Shown here in pieces: positions 43,527 through 52,466 of a DNA stretch of 64,000 bases (the stretch's first letter is position 1; each line of letters opens with the position of its first letter). The translations under genes were made by a program, and so were the position numbers. The notes under the pieces were generated by a model. That model was given only the letters and a program-made list of their open reading frames with translations, searched no databases and had not been told where the DNA came from. Location: the NCBI RefSeq assembly GCF_965222285.1, contig NZ_OZ244942.1, forward strand, positions 2,418,001 to 2,482,000, read 5' to 3'. This DNA is from Tepidicaulis sp002389665. Lineage in GTDB: Bacteria; Pseudomonadota; Alphaproteobacteria; Parvibaculales; Parvibaculaceae.

Positions 43527-45371
43527 TCAGCCCAGCGCTTTGTTGCTGCGCTTCAGCGCCGCCACATCGCCTTCTTCCATGTAAAGTTTCGAGCCGGAAT
43601 TGCGGAACTCGCTTGCCATATCGGCCATACCGCTTTCGGCATATTCGCGCACTTCCTGCGTGATCTTCATGGAACAGAATTTCGGCCCGCACATGGAGCA
43701 AAAATGCGCCACCTTATGGGCTTCCTTCGGCAGGGTCTGATCGTGGAACTCCTTCGCCCGCTCCGGATCGAGCGCCAGATTGAACTGATCTTCCCAGCGG
43801 AACTCGAAACGCGCCCGTGAAAGCGCATCATCGCGCATCTGCGCCGCCGGGTGCCCCTTGGCGAGATCCGCTGCATGAGCCGCGATCTTGTAAGTGATCA
43901 CGCCCTCTTTCACATCGTCTCTGTTGGGCAGGCCGAGATGTTCTTTCGGCGTCACATAGCAAAGCATGGCGCAGCCGAACCAGCCGATCATCGCCGCCCC
44001 GATGCCGGAGGTGATGTGGTCATAGCCCGGCGCAATGTCTGTCGTGAGCGGGCCGAGCGTATAGAAGGGCGCGCCGCCGCATTCCTTCAGCTGCTTGTCC
44101 ATATTGACCTTGATCTTGTGCATGGGCACATGGCCCGGCCCTTCGATCATCACCTGGCAGCCCTTGCGCCAGGCGATCTGCGTCAGCTCGCCCAGCGTTT
44201 CGAGCTCGGCAAATTGCGCCTCGTCATTGGCATCGGCAATGGAGCCGGGGCGCAGCCCGTCGCCGAGCGAGAAGGAGACGTCATAAGCGCGCATGATGTC
44301 GCAAATGTCTTCAAAGTGCTCGTAAAGGAAGCTTTCCTTGTGATGGGCAAGGCACCATTTGGCCATGATCGAGCCCCCGCGCGAGACGATGCCCGTCACA
44401 CGCTTTGCCGTCATCGGCACATAAGGCAGCCGCACGCCCGCATGGATGGTGAAATAATCCACCCCCTGCTCGGCCTGCTCGATCAGCGTGTCCCGGTAAA
44501 TCTCCCAGGTCAGGTCCTCGGCCACACCGTCCACTTTTTCCAGCGCCTGATAGATCGGCACCGTGCCGATCGGCACCGGCGAATTGCGGATGATCCATTC
44601 GCGCGTGTTGTGGATGTTGCGGCCCGTGGAAAGGTCCATGACATTGTCCGCGCCCCAGCGCGTCGCCCAGACCATCTTGTCCACTTCTTCGGCAACCGAA
44701 GAAGTCACGGCGGAATTACCGATATTGGCGTTGATCTTCACCAGGAAATTGCGCCCGATGATCATCGGCTCGAGCTCGGGGTGATTGATATTCGCCGGAA
44801 TGATGGCGCGGCCCGCCGCCACTTCATCGCGCACGAATTCCGGCGTGATGAATTCGGGGATATTGGCGCCGAAGCTTTCCCCTTCCGCCACTCTATGCGC
44901 GGCGCTTTCCAGCGCCTCTGCCCGGCCCATATTTTCGCGCGCCGCGATATAGCGCATTTCTTCGGTGATAATCCCGGCGCGGGCAAATTCGAACTGGGTG
45001 AGCGGCCCTTCCCCCGTGCCGCGCAGCGGCCTGTGGCGGATGGGAAAAGCCTCAGCCAGATGCTTGCCGGAGACATTGCCATTATCCTCCGGGCGCACGT
45101 CCCGGCCTTCATATTCTTCCACATTGCCGCGGCGCTTTACCCATGCGGTGCGCGTGCGCGGCAGGCCCTTTTCAAGATCGATCACCGCATCGGGGTCGGA
45201 ATAAGGACCGGACGTGTCATAGACCCGCACCGGCGGCTCACTTGCGCTCGGATGCAGCGAAATTTCCCGGAAAGGAACTTTCAGCTCTTCGGCGCCCGGC
45301 GCACCGGTATAGACCTTGCGCGAGGCCGGCAGGGGGCCGGTCGTGACTTGCGGTTTGACGTGGACGTTCAT
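43527..45371 (-). CDS. thiC: Phosphomethylpyrimidine synthase ThiC
   Basis: A 614-residue radical-SAM enzyme that turns aminoimidazole ribotide into HMP phosphate for thiamine. The C-terminal iron-sulfur site CSMCGPKFCSMK (CxxCxxxxC) is present. The core has VMIEGPGHVPMHKI and LTTDIAPGYDHITSGIGAAMIGW. Length is normal. The start is under a TPP riboswitch with about 75 nt between them. thiD lies 11 kb away and has no visible riboswitch of its own. Confidence 0.98.
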   Translation of the reverse strand: MNVHVKPQVTTGPLPASRKVYTGAPGAEELKVPFREISLHPSASEPPVRVYDTSGPYSDPDAVIDLEKGLPRTRTAWVKRRGNVEEYEGRDVRPEDNGNVSGKHLAEAFPIRHRPLRGTGEGPLTQFEFARAGIITEEMRYIAARENMGRAEALESAAHRVAEGESFGANIPEFITPEFVRDEVAAGRAIIPANINHPELEPMIIGRNFLVKINANIGNSAVTSSVAEEVDKMVWATRWGADNVMDLSTGRNIHNTREWIIRNSPVPIGTVPIYQALEKVDGVAEDLTWEIYRDTLIEQAEQGVDYFTIHAGVRLPYVPMTAKRVTGIVSRGGSIMAKWCLAHHKESFLYEHFEDICDIMRAYDVSFSLGDGLRPGSIADANDEAQFAELETLGELTQIAWRKGCQVMIEGPGHVPMHKIKVNMDKQLKECGGAPFYTLGPLTTDIAPGYDHITSGIGAAMIGWFGCAMLCYVTPKEHLGLPNRDDVKEGVITYKIAAHAADLAKGHPAAQMRDDALSRARFEFRWEDQFNLALDPERAKEFHDQTLPKEAHKVAHFCSMCGPKFCSMKITQEVREYAESGMADMASEFRNSGSKLYMEEGDVAALKRSNKALG

Positions 45372-45446
45372 CGTGGATCTCCTGAGTGCCTGAAAGACAA
45401 CTGTGACTCGGAAATCCGGGAAAGCGAGCGGGGGCGACCTTTGTAT

Positions 45447-45546
45447 TCCGTCCCTTCGCCGGTATGACCCGGATCAGGTTCGAAGGGTTCGGCCTTGGCC
45501 ATCTCAGTCTGCCTGTTCAGTCTACCTGTGCAAACACCCCTCGGAA
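45447..45546 (-). promoter_or_regulatory. TPP riboswitch of thiC
   Basis: On the minus strand the element reads GGGGTG at its 5' side, then GACTGAGATGGCC, ACCCTTCGAACCTGATCCGGG, and ATACCGGCGAAGGGA. These are the conserved THI-box segments (CUGAGA and ACCUGAUCYGG) in order. It ends about 75 nt before the thiC ATG. Thiamine pyrophosphate binding should reduce thiC expression, probably by blocking translation, since no terminator is seen between it and the start. Confidence 0.95.
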
Positions 45547-45624
45547 CGGGAGGCAGTGTGACTCTCCCCGCCCGCCCCGTAAAGGGCCGATCGTGCTTTG
45601 CGGCTGCGGATTGGCCGGAAAGGC

Positions 45625-46083
45625 CTATTGCGCGACCTTAATATCCATGATGCGCTTAATGCGATTGCCCTGATAGAAGATCTCGATCTGCTCATAAGGC
45701 GCGCCCGCACCCCGCGCCGCCTCTTCCTCATAGCGCACGAGGCGCCATTCCAGCGCCTGGGTGCCGGGAACTTTGAGCGGCTCCAGCACGAGATCGAGCA
45801 TCAGCACTTTAGGATTGATGCCCTGAGGCACGCGCTTGACGAGCCGGGCCTCGTAATTGCTGGCGGGAAGCTCCACCTCGCCCGTCACGTAAAAGCTCGC
45901 CGGGCCCGGCCCCGGCATCAGATTGAGAATGGCGATCCAATTCTGCAGCTTCACCTCGGCAGGCCGGCCCGTCTCTTCGGCGGCGCTTTCCTCGGAAGCT
46001 TCCCCGCATCCTGCGAGGCCTGTGAAGAGCAAAAGAGCCCCTGCTAGAAACGGGGCGGCAAACACCGCTTTGAACGTTCTCAT
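45625..46083 (-). CDS. Putative lipoprotein of unknown function
   Basis: A 152-residue lipoprotein. The signal peptide ends in LAGC with C26 lipidated, followed by an acidic Ser/Glu-rich spacer (EASEESAAEE). The rest is a single small domain (VKLQNWIAILNLMPGPGPASFYVTGEVELPASNYEARLVKRVPQGINPKVLMLDLVLE) that looks like a beta-sandwich. I do not recognise the family. It lies upstream of the TPP riboswitch on the same strand, and an independent function is likely. Confidence 0.75.
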   Translation of the reverse strand: MRTFKAVFAAPFLAGALLLFTGLAGCGEASEESAAEETGRPAEVKLQNWIAILNLMPGPGPASFYVTGEVELPASNYEARLVKRVPQGINPKVLMLDLVLEPLKVPGTQALEWRLVRYEEEAARGAGAPYEQIEIFYQGNRIKRIMDIKVAQ

Positions 46084-46174
46084 CGCGCACCTCCCTTATG
46101 CCGGATATTGGATAATCACCTTACGCGGCAACTTGGTGAAATCGTGGCAGAGCCGGGCGCAGATAAAAGACAAA

Positions 46175-46209
46175 GAAAAACCGGCCCTTTGAAAAAAGGG
46201 CCGGTTTCA
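46175..46209 (-). terminator. Terminator of the acidic lipoprotein gene
   Basis: Stem AAACCGGCCCTTT / AAAGGGCCGGTTT with a short loop; on the minus strand it is followed by TTTCTTTG. It lies about 20 nt after the stop at 46229. Confidence 0.88.
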
Positions 46210-46228
46210 AATCTGCGTAAGAAAAAGC

Positions 46229-46702
46229 TTATTCAGCCGCTTTTGCGTCGCCTTCTTCGGTGGACGCTTCCATTTCCGCATCGGCTTCAGCTTCCATCGC
46301 GTCAGCTTCGCCTTCCATACTTTCTTCCATGGCCGCGCCTTCTTCCATGGCGCCGTCCATCGACTGCTCCATGCTCTCGGCGCCTTCTTCCATGGCAGCC
46401 TCACCCTCGGCAGCGGCTTCCTCACCCGCTTCCTCGGTTGCTTCCATCGCGTCCGACGCGGCATCCATCGTCGTCTCGGCGGCGTCTTCCATCATCGCGC
46501 CGGCTTCTTCCGCCGCAGCGCCCATGGCTTCGCCCGTTTCTTCAGCGGCAGTGCCCATGGCCTCGCCTGCTTCGTTCATCTCTTCGGAAACGGACGTGTC
46601 TTCGCTGGTCTGCTCTTCCTGCTTGTCCTCGCCGCAGCCGGCCAGAACAAACGCGCTTGCGAAGAGAATCGGCAACGCACCTTTTACGAGAATATTTTTC
46701 AT
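46229..46702 (-). CDS. Ala/Glu/Met-rich low-complexity lipoprotein
   Basis: A 157-residue lipoprotein with lipobox LAGC (C23). After CGEDKQEEQTSED the mature part is almost only Ala, Glu, Met, Gly, Asp, Ser and Thr in short imperfect repeats (EAGEAMGTAAEETGEAMGAA and similar, to the end). Predicted structure is a long acidic amphipathic helix with a spacing near 11 residues. No known family is evident beyond a loose likeness to apolipoprotein-like or Lpp-like helices. It has a clean promoter-side gap and its own terminator, so it is likely real. The opposite strand is also open because of the codon bias. Confidence 0.75.
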   Translation of the reverse strand: MKNILVKGALPILFASAFVLAGCGEDKQEEQTSEDTSVSEEMNEAGEAMGTAAEETGEAMGAAAEEAGAMMEDAAETTMDAASDAMEATEEAGEEAAAEGEAAMEEGAESMEQSMDGAMEEGAAMEESMEGEADAMEAEADAEMEASTEEGDAKAAE

Positions 46703-46835
46703 GTCGTAAATCCCCCTATGTCAGCAGCACTTACCTGCTTGCGAGCTCAAACGTTCCTCCAGACTCATGGCGAAACTGTGGCAGATCGCCGCTCTAAAAG
46801 AAAGTTTTCAGTTGGCAGAGCAATCTGCCTCATGC

Positions 46836-46870
46836 GCAAAGAAAATGGCGGCCATTGATGACCGCCATTT
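46836..46870 (-). terminator. purA terminator
   Basis: A 9-bp stem (AAATGGCGG / CCGCCATTT) with a 10-nt loop, then TTCTTTG on the minus strand, 26 nt after the purA stop. Confidence 0.75.
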
Positions 46871-46895
46871 GTCCGTTTACGTCTTTGAACGCGGA

Positions 46896-48188
46896 TCAGT
46901 CCTCGTAAGGGTCCTGCATCAGGATCGTATCGTCCCGTTCCGGCGAGGTGGAGAGCAGCGCCACCGGCGCCTCGATCAGCTCTTCCACATGGCGCACATA
47001 TTTCACGGCCTGCGCCGGCAGATCGACCCAGGAGCGCGCGCCATAGGTGCTTTCCTTCCAGCCTTCCAGCGTTTCATAAACCGGTTTGACCCGTGCCTGC
47101 AGTGTGGCGGAGGCCGGCAGGTAATCGATGATCTCACCGTCGAGCTCATAGCCTGTGCAGATTTTAATCTCATCGAACCCGTCGAGCACATCGAGCTTCG
47201 TGAGCGCGATGCCGGTCATCCCGTTGGTCTTGATGGACTGGCGCACCAGCACCGCATCGAACCAGCCGCAGCGCCGCTTGCGCCCCGTCACGGTGCCGAA
47301 CTCGCGCCCGCGCTCGCCAAGCCGCTGGCCCATCTCATCGTTGAGCTCGGTCGGGAAAGGCCCTTCCCCCACCCGCGTCGTGTAAGCCTTGGTGATACCG
47401 AGCACATAATCGACGGCGCCGGGCCCCATGCCCGAGCCCGTGGCCGCCTGCCCCGCCACCGTGTTGGAAGAGGTGACATAAGGATAGGTGCCATGGTCGA
47501 TATCGAGCAGCGTGCCTTGCGCGCCTTCAAAGAGAATGCGCTCACCCTTGCGCCGCACCTCATCGAGATGCCGCCAGACGGAAGAAACATGCGGCAGGAT
47601 GCGCGGCGCGACGTCTTTCAGTTGCCGGGTTAGTTCGCCGGCATCCGCCTCCGCCTGGCCGAGCCCGCGGCGCAGCGCATTATGGTGGTCGAGCAGCTTG
47701 GCGACCTTGTCTTCCAGCGTTTCGGGCGCCGCCAGGTCCATCACCCGGATGGCGCGCCGGCCCACCTTGTCTTCATAGGCCGGGCCAATGCCGCGCTTCG
47801 TCGTGCCGATGCGCGTGCCCGTATTCGAGCTTTCGCGGATAACGTCGAGCTCCTGATGCACCGGCAGAATGAGCACCGCGTTTTCCGCGATCTTCAAGTT
47901 CTCCGGCGTCACCTCGATGCCCATTTCGCCGAGCGCGTCGATTTCCTTCACCAGCGCCCAGGGGTCAATGACGACGCCATTGCCGAGCACCGACATCTTG
48001 CCCTTGCGCACGATGCCAGAAGGCAGCAGCGAAAGCTTGTAGGTCACCCCGTCAATGACCAGCGTATGGCCCGCATTATGCCCGCCCTGAAAGCGCACCA
48101 CGACATCCGCGCGCTCCGACAGCCAGTCCACAATCTTGCCTTTGCCCTCGTCCCCCCACTGGGAGCCGACAACTGCCACATTCGCCAT
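46896..48188 (-). CDS. purA: Adenylosuccinate synthetase PurA
   Basis: A 430-residue enzyme that joins IMP and aspartate using GTP in the first committed step to AMP. The N-terminal motif GSQWGDEGKGKIVD (8-21) carries the catalytic Asp13, and GGHNAGHT has His41. The later GTKRGIGPAYEDK and TKLDVLDGFDEIKICTGYE blocks are intact. The ATG at 48188 starts the conserved MANVAVVGSQ; an upstream extension of 30 residues is not family-like. It stands alone and divergent from the pentapeptide-repeat gene. Confidence 0.97.
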   Translation of the reverse strand: MANVAVVGSQWGDEGKGKIVDWLSERADVVVRFQGGHNAGHTLVIDGVTYKLSLLPSGIVRKGKMSVLGNGVVIDPWALVKEIDALGEMGIEVTPENLKIAENAVLILPVHQELDVIRESSNTGTRIGTTKRGIGPAYEDKVGRRAIRVMDLAAPETLEDKVAKLLDHHNALRRGLGQAEADAGELTRQLKDVAPRILPHVSSVWRHLDEVRRKGERILFEGAQGTLLDIDHGTYPYVTSSNTVAGQAATGSGMGPGAVDYVLGITKAYTTRVGEGPFPTELNDEMGQRLGERGREFGTVTGRKRRCGWFDAVLVRQSIKTNGMTGIALTKLDVLDGFDEIKICTGYELDGEIIDYLPASATLQARVKPVYETLEGWKESTYGARSWVDLPAQAVKYVRHVEELIEAPVALLSTSPERDDTILMQDPYED

Positions 48189-48416
48189 ATCTATCACCGA
48201 CGGGTTTAAGGGGCAGAACGCCCGGAAAGCCCGGATTTCCGCCCGAAACATGAGGAAAGCCCCCGCTGGAACCGGCAAGAGACCGGACCCAAGGGAGGCT
48301 TTGAGAGGTTTTAAACCGATTGCCCGCAGAATGAAAGTCCGAGCTGGCCTTGCGCAGCTTTCCGCGGCAATTCGCGCTTTTCCGCGCGAATCGGGTCAGA
48401 TTGAACGAAATGGGGG

Positions 48417-49379
48417 ATGAAGAACGGCATGGCCATTTCCGCAGAAGCCGCCAGCCTTGGGGAAGGCGTGGCCCAAATGCCGCAAGATGCGGACCGGAGC
48501 GAGCGCCCGCTCGGCAGCTTCTTCGCGCGCCTTTTTGCCAAAATCGCCGCCCGGCGCCGGGCCGGCAGCGAGGACGCGCTCAGCCCCGCCGCCCTTGCGC
48601 CCGACGACGTGGCAACCGCCATCCTCCTCTCGCTCTGCCTCCATATCCTGCTTGCCTCGCCCTGGTGGCTTAGCGCGCCGGAGCCCGAGCCCCTTGCCAT
48701 GCGCATCGCGCTTGCCCCGCCCGCCAAATCCATCGCCGCGCCGCAGCCGCTCGGCACACAAAACGGCACGGAGCGTTTGACCGAACAAGAGCTGCCGCCG
48801 CTCGATGAAGCGGGCATGGCGGAGCTGCGCGCCGGGCAAGGCAAGCGCATCAATGCCTGCATGCGCTGCACGCTGACGCGGGGGGACTTTTCCGGCGGGC
48901 TTTACCGCATCGCCAATCTGCGCCATGCGGATATGCGCGAGGCCAATCTGGAGGAAGCCGATTTTTCCGCCTCCCGCCTGATGGGCGCCAATCTTTCACG
49001 CGCCAATCTGCGCGGCACACGCCTCCAGGGCGCGCTTCTAAGCGGTGCGGACCTGCGCCTTGCCGATCTCAGCGGCGCACGCATGCTCGGCGTCTGGATC
49101 GAGGGGGCCAATTTCACCGGCGCCAATCTCACCGGCGCGAACATGACCGAGATCGACATGGCCGATAAAGCCCGCTTCCGCGAGGCTGTCATGCACAATG
49201 TGGATCTGCGCCGCTCGAACCTTGCTGGCATGGATTTTTACAAAGCGGATCTGTCGGGCGCGGACCTGCGCTTCGGTAAAGGGCTCACTCAAGCACAGCT
49301 CGATTATGCCTGCGGCGACACCCGCACCCGCCTGCCCAAAGGGCTCACCATCCGCCCCTGCGTAAACCCCTCAAAATAA
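48417..49379 (+). CDS. Membrane-anchored pentapeptide repeat protein
   Basis: A 320-residue protein. A cytoplasmic-looking N-terminus (1-65) is followed by one membrane helix (about 67-82), a Pro-rich spacer with CMRC (148-151), and a run of pentapeptide repeats over about 152-287 (A-[DN]-L-x-x pattern, for example ANLSR ANLRG TRLQG ALLSG ADLRL ADLSG). The tail has two more cysteines (YACGDT, IRPCVN). The repeats should fold as a right-handed quadrilateral helix outside the cytoplasm. Function is unknown; it is not a Qnr-type gyrase protein because of the anchor. Confidence 0.85.
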   Translation: MKNGMAISAEAASLGEGVAQMPQDADRSERPLGSFFARLFAKIAARRRAGSEDALSPAALAPDDVATAILLSLCLHILLASPWWLSAPEPEPLAMRIALAPPAKSIAAPQPLGTQNGTERLTEQELPPLDEAGMAELRAGQGKRINACMRCTLTRGDFSGGLYRIANLRHADMREANLEEADFSASRLMGANLSRANLRGTRLQGALLSGADLRLADLSGARMLGVWIEGANFTGANLTGANMTEIDMADKARFREAVMHNVDLRRSNLAGMDFYKADLSGADLRFGKGLTQAQLDYACGDTRTRLPKGLTIRPCVNPSK

Positions 49380-49410
49380 AACGGCCTCCCGGCAAGCCGG
49401 AAGGCCGTCT
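49373..49410 (-). terminator. serA terminator
   Basis: Stem ACGGCCT / AGGCCGT with an inner CCGGC / GCCGG, followed on the minus strand by TTTATTTTG. It lies about 25 nt after the serA stop and partly overlaps the end of the pentapeptide gene. Confidence 0.75.
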
Positions 49411-49434
49411 TGATTTCTCAGTGCGTAAGAGTGC

Positions 49435-51015
49435 TTAGAATTTCAGCGCCTTGGCCTGGCGCACATGCGGCAGCTCGTTCACTGCTTTCAGCACGTCTTC
49501 CGTCACTTCCTGATCGACCTCGATCAGCGCGATTGCGTCCGCGCCCGCGCCGGTGCGGCCCAGGTTGAAGTTGGCGATATTGACGCCGGCATTGCCGAGC
49601 ACAGAGCCCAGCGCGCCGATGAAACCGGGCTTGTCTTCGTTGGTGACATAGAGCATGTGGGGGCCGAGCTCGGCTTCCATGTTCATGCCCTTCACCTGAA
49701 TGAGGCGCGGCTTGCCGTCTGAGAAGACGGTGCCGGCCACCGAGCGTTCCTGGCGTTCGGTCTTCACCGTGAGGCGCATATAGGTTTCATAAACGCCGCG
49801 CGGCTCTTCCCGCTTCACTTCTTCCACATTGATGTCGCGCTGCTTGGCAAGCACGGGGGCGGAAACGACGTTCACATCCGCCAGAAGCGGCTTCAAAAGC
49901 CCGCAAAGCGCCGCATTGGTCAGCGCGCGCGTGTTCATTCCCGCCACTTCGCCTTCATATTCCAGCGTCACGGATTCGATCCCCGTCTCGGTAAGCTGAC
50001 CGGCAAAGGAGCCCAAAAGGTCGGCCAGCTTGACGAAGGGCGAAAGCTTCGGCGCTTCATCAGCGGAGATGGAGGGCATGTTGATCGCATTCGTCACCGC
50101 GCCGGTGAGAAGATAATCGGCGATCTGCTCGGCCACCTGCAGCGCGACGTTTTCCTGCGCCTCGGAGGTGGAAGCCCCCAGATGCGGCGTGCAGATAACG
50201 TTTTCCATGCCGAAAAGCGGGTTCTCTTTCGCCGGCTCTTCTTCGAACACATCAAGCGCGGCGCCCGCCACCTTGCCGCTTTCAAGCGCGGCTTTCAGAT
50301 CGGCTTCGACGACAAGCCCGCCGCGCGCGCAGTTCACAATGCGCACGCCGTCCTTCATCTTCGCAATGGCTTTCGCGTCGATGATGTTGCGCGTCTTGTC
50401 GGTGAGCGGCGTGTGCAGTGTGATGAAATCGGCGCGCGTCAAAAGCTCGTCGAGCTCGACCTTTTCAACGCCGAGGTCCTGTGCCCGCTCCGGCGTGAGG
50501 AACGGGTCGAAGGCGACGACCTTCATGCGCAGCCCAAGCGCGCGGTCGGCCACGATGGAGCCGATATTGCCGCAGCCGATGACGCCGAGCGTTTTCGCCG
50601 TCACTTCCACGCCCATGAATTTGGACTTTTCCCACTTGCCTGCATGAGTGGAGGCATTGGCCTGGGGAATGTCGCGCGCCAGCGCCATCATCATGGCAAT
50701 GGCATGTTCGGCGGTCGTGATGGAATTGCCGAAGGGCGTGTTCATCACGATGATGCCCTTGGCGGTTGCCGCGGGAATATCGACATTGTCGACGCCGATC
50801 CCGGCGCGGCCCACGACCTTCAGGTTCTTGGCCGCATCGATGACGGGCTGCGTCACTTTCGTGGCGGAGCGGATCGCAAGGCCGTCATATTGATCGATGA
50901 TCTTGATCAGCTCGTCGCGCTCGAGCCCGGTTTTAACGTCCACTTCGACGCCGCGCTGCTTGAAAATGTCGATGGCAGCGGGGGAAAGCTTATCGGAAAT
51001 AAGGACCTTCGGCAT
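49435..51015 (-). CDS. serA: D-3-phosphoglycerate dehydrogenase SerA (long form)
   Basis: A 526-residue enzyme for the first step of serine synthesis. The substrate and NAD domains include GRAGIGVDNVDIPAAT, VIGCGNIGSIVA and the catalytic HTPLTDKTR, with the active His in TPHLGASTSEAQ. After residue about 315 come the intervening (ASB) domain and a C-terminal ACT domain (MLYVTNEDKPGFIGALGSVLGNAGVNIANFNLGR), so it is the long form open to feedback control. A strong ribosome site (gaggagg) precedes the ATG. serC lies 101 nt upstream on the same strand. Confidence 0.97.
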   Translation of the reverse strand: MPKVLISDKLSPAAIDIFKQRGVEVDVKTGLERDELIKIIDQYDGLAIRSATKVTQPVIDAAKNLKVVGRAGIGVDNVDIPAATAKGIIVMNTPFGNSITTAEHAIAMMMALARDIPQANASTHAGKWEKSKFMGVEVTAKTLGVIGCGNIGSIVADRALGLRMKVVAFDPFLTPERAQDLGVEKVELDELLTRADFITLHTPLTDKTRNIIDAKAIAKMKDGVRIVNCARGGLVVEADLKAALESGKVAGAALDVFEEEPAKENPLFGMENVICTPHLGASTSEAQENVALQVAEQIADYLLTGAVTNAINMPSISADEAPKLSPFVKLADLLGSFAGQLTETGIESVTLEYEGEVAGMNTRALTNAALCGLLKPLLADVNVVSAPVLAKQRDINVEEVKREEPRGVYETYMRLTVKTERQERSVAGTVFSDGKPRLIQVKGMNMEAELGPHMLYVTNEDKPGFIGALGSVLGNAGVNIANFNLGRTGAGADAIALIEVDQEVTEDVLKAVNELPHVRQAKALKF

Positions 51016-51047
51016 GCCTGCCTCCTCAAATGGGATTTTGAATTGGG

Positions 51048-51083
51048 AAAGCGGGGCGGCACTTTCATGGGCCGCCCGCTTTT
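51048..51083 (-). terminator. Hairpin between serC and serA
   Basis: AAAGCGGGGCGGC / GCCGCCCGCTTT (one bulged G) with a 10-nt loop. On the minus strand the following bases (tcccaattcaaaa) are only weakly T-rich, so it may be a partial terminator that lowers serA relative to serC, or an mRNA-stability element. Confidence 0.5.
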
Positions 51084-51116
51084 AAAAACCTGTGTTGAAA
51101 ACCAGAATGGAACCGG

Positions 51117-52286
51117 TTACGCGGCTTCCAGCGAGGCGAGCGCTTCCCCGAAGGCCCAGTCGAGCCAGGGCAGGAGCGCCTGCATGTCCGAAACTTCAAC
51201 CGTTGCCCCGGCCCAGATACGAAGGCCGGCCGGCGCATCGCGGTAAGAGCCGATGTCATAGGCAATGCCTTCATCGTCCAGAAGCGTCACGAGCTTCTTG
51301 GCAAAAGCGGCCTGGCCGTCCGCATCAAGGGCGGCAACCTTCGGATCGGTGATTTTCAGACAAACGGAGGTGTTGGAGCGGTTGTCCACTTCCTCGCAAA
51401 GGAAATCCACCCAGCCCGTGCGCTCCACCCAATCGGAGAGCATGGCAAGGTTGGCATTGGCGCGGCCCTGCAGCGAGGAAAGCCCGCCGATGGATTCGGC
51501 CCATTTCAACGCGTCGAGATAATCTTCCACCGCCAGCATGGAGGGGGTGTTGATCGTCTCACCCTTGAAGATGCCTTCGATGAGCTTGCCGCCTTTCGTC
51601 AGGCGGAAGATTTTCGGTATCGGCCAGGCCGGCGTATAGCTTTCAAGGCGCTCCACGGCGCGCGGCGACAGGATCAGCATCCCGTGAGCCGCTTCCCCGC
51701 CCATGACTTTCTGCCAGGAGAAGGTCGTCACATCGAGCTTCGCCCAGGGCAGGTCCTGCGCGAAGGCGGCAGAGGTCGCATCGCAGATCGTCAGCCCTTC
51801 GCGGTCCGCGGCAATCCAGTTGCCATTCGGCACACGCACGCCCGAGGTCGTGCCGTTCCAGGTGAAGACCACATCGCGGTTGCAATCGACCTTGGAAAGG
51901 TCGGGCAGCTTGCCGTAATCGGCTTCGAACACGCGGATGTCTTCGAGCTTGAGCTGTTTCTTGGCATCGCTTACCCAGCCTGCGCCGAAGCTTTCCCAGG
52001 ACAGGATATCGACGCCGCGCGCGCCGAGCAGCGACCACATGGCCATTTCGACCGCGCCGGTATCGGAGGCGGGCACAATGCCGATGCGGTAATCTTCCGG
52101 CACGCCGAGCACGGCGCGGGTGCGGTCGATCGCTTCTTTCAGCTTGGCCTTGCCGATCTTGGCACGGTGGCTGCGCCCGAGGGCGGCATCTTGGAGATTT
52201 TGGATGGTCCATCCCGGGCGTTTCGCGCAGGGACCGGACGAGAAGTGCGGATTGGCCGGGCGAGCGGCCGGACGTGTATTCGTCAT
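51117..52286 (-). CDS. serC: Phosphoserine aminotransferase SerC
   Basis: A 389-residue PLP enzyme that makes phosphoserine. It matches the alphaproteobacterial SerC type: NPHFSSGPCAKRPGW at the start, a PLP-lysine in TTFSWQKVMGGEAAHGML, and GVRVPNGNWI. The ATG at 52286 has gagagg 9-14 nt upstream, inside a small hairpin loop. It precedes serA by 101 nt on the same strand, and the two form a serine pathway pair. Confidence 0.96.
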   Translation of the reverse strand: MTNTRPAARPANPHFSSGPCAKRPGWTIQNLQDAALGRSHRAKIGKAKLKEAIDRTRAVLGVPEDYRIGIVPASDTGAVEMAMWSLLGARGVDILSWESFGAGWVSDAKKQLKLEDIRVFEADYGKLPDLSKVDCNRDVVFTWNGTTSGVRVPNGNWIAADREGLTICDATSAAFAQDLPWAKLDVTTFSWQKVMGGEAAHGMLILSPRAVERLESYTPAWPIPKIFRLTKGGKLIEGIFKGETINTPSMLAVEDYLDALKWAESIGGLSSLQGRANANLAMLSDWVERTGWVDFLCEEVDNRSNTSVCLKITDPKVAALDADGQAAFAKKLVTLLDDEGIAYDIGSYRDAPAGLRIWAGATVEVSDMQALLPWLDWAFGEALASLEAA

Positions 52287-52345
52287 ATGATCTATCTATC
52301 CTCTCAGATAGTCGCCTTCCGGTGGGGGAAGGTGGCCCGCAGCCG
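52287..52345 (-). promoter_or_regulatory. serC leader with ribosome site in a hairpin loop
   Basis: On the minus strand the leader has a hairpin CCTTCC / GGAAGG (within 52315-52334), then CTATC-tgagag-GATAG (52296-52311), which places the serC ribosome site in the second loop. A serC leader motif is known upstream of this gene in alphaproteobacteria; I cannot confirm that this is it from memory of the consensus. Confidence 0.4.
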
Positions 52346-52466
52346 ATATATGCCTCCGCCCCGGCGCTGTCAAATGACGTTTTTGCCTTTTGCTCTTTGA
52401 CCGGCATATTGAGCGTGAAACGGTAATCATGCCTAAGAAACCCTTATCGCCCGGAGCCCGGCCCGC

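Noticed and set aside
46260..46709. Ser/Ala-rich open frame opposite the acidic lipoprotein
   Set aside because: It mirrors the low-complexity codons. The minus frame has a signal peptide, lipobox and terminator, while this one has none.
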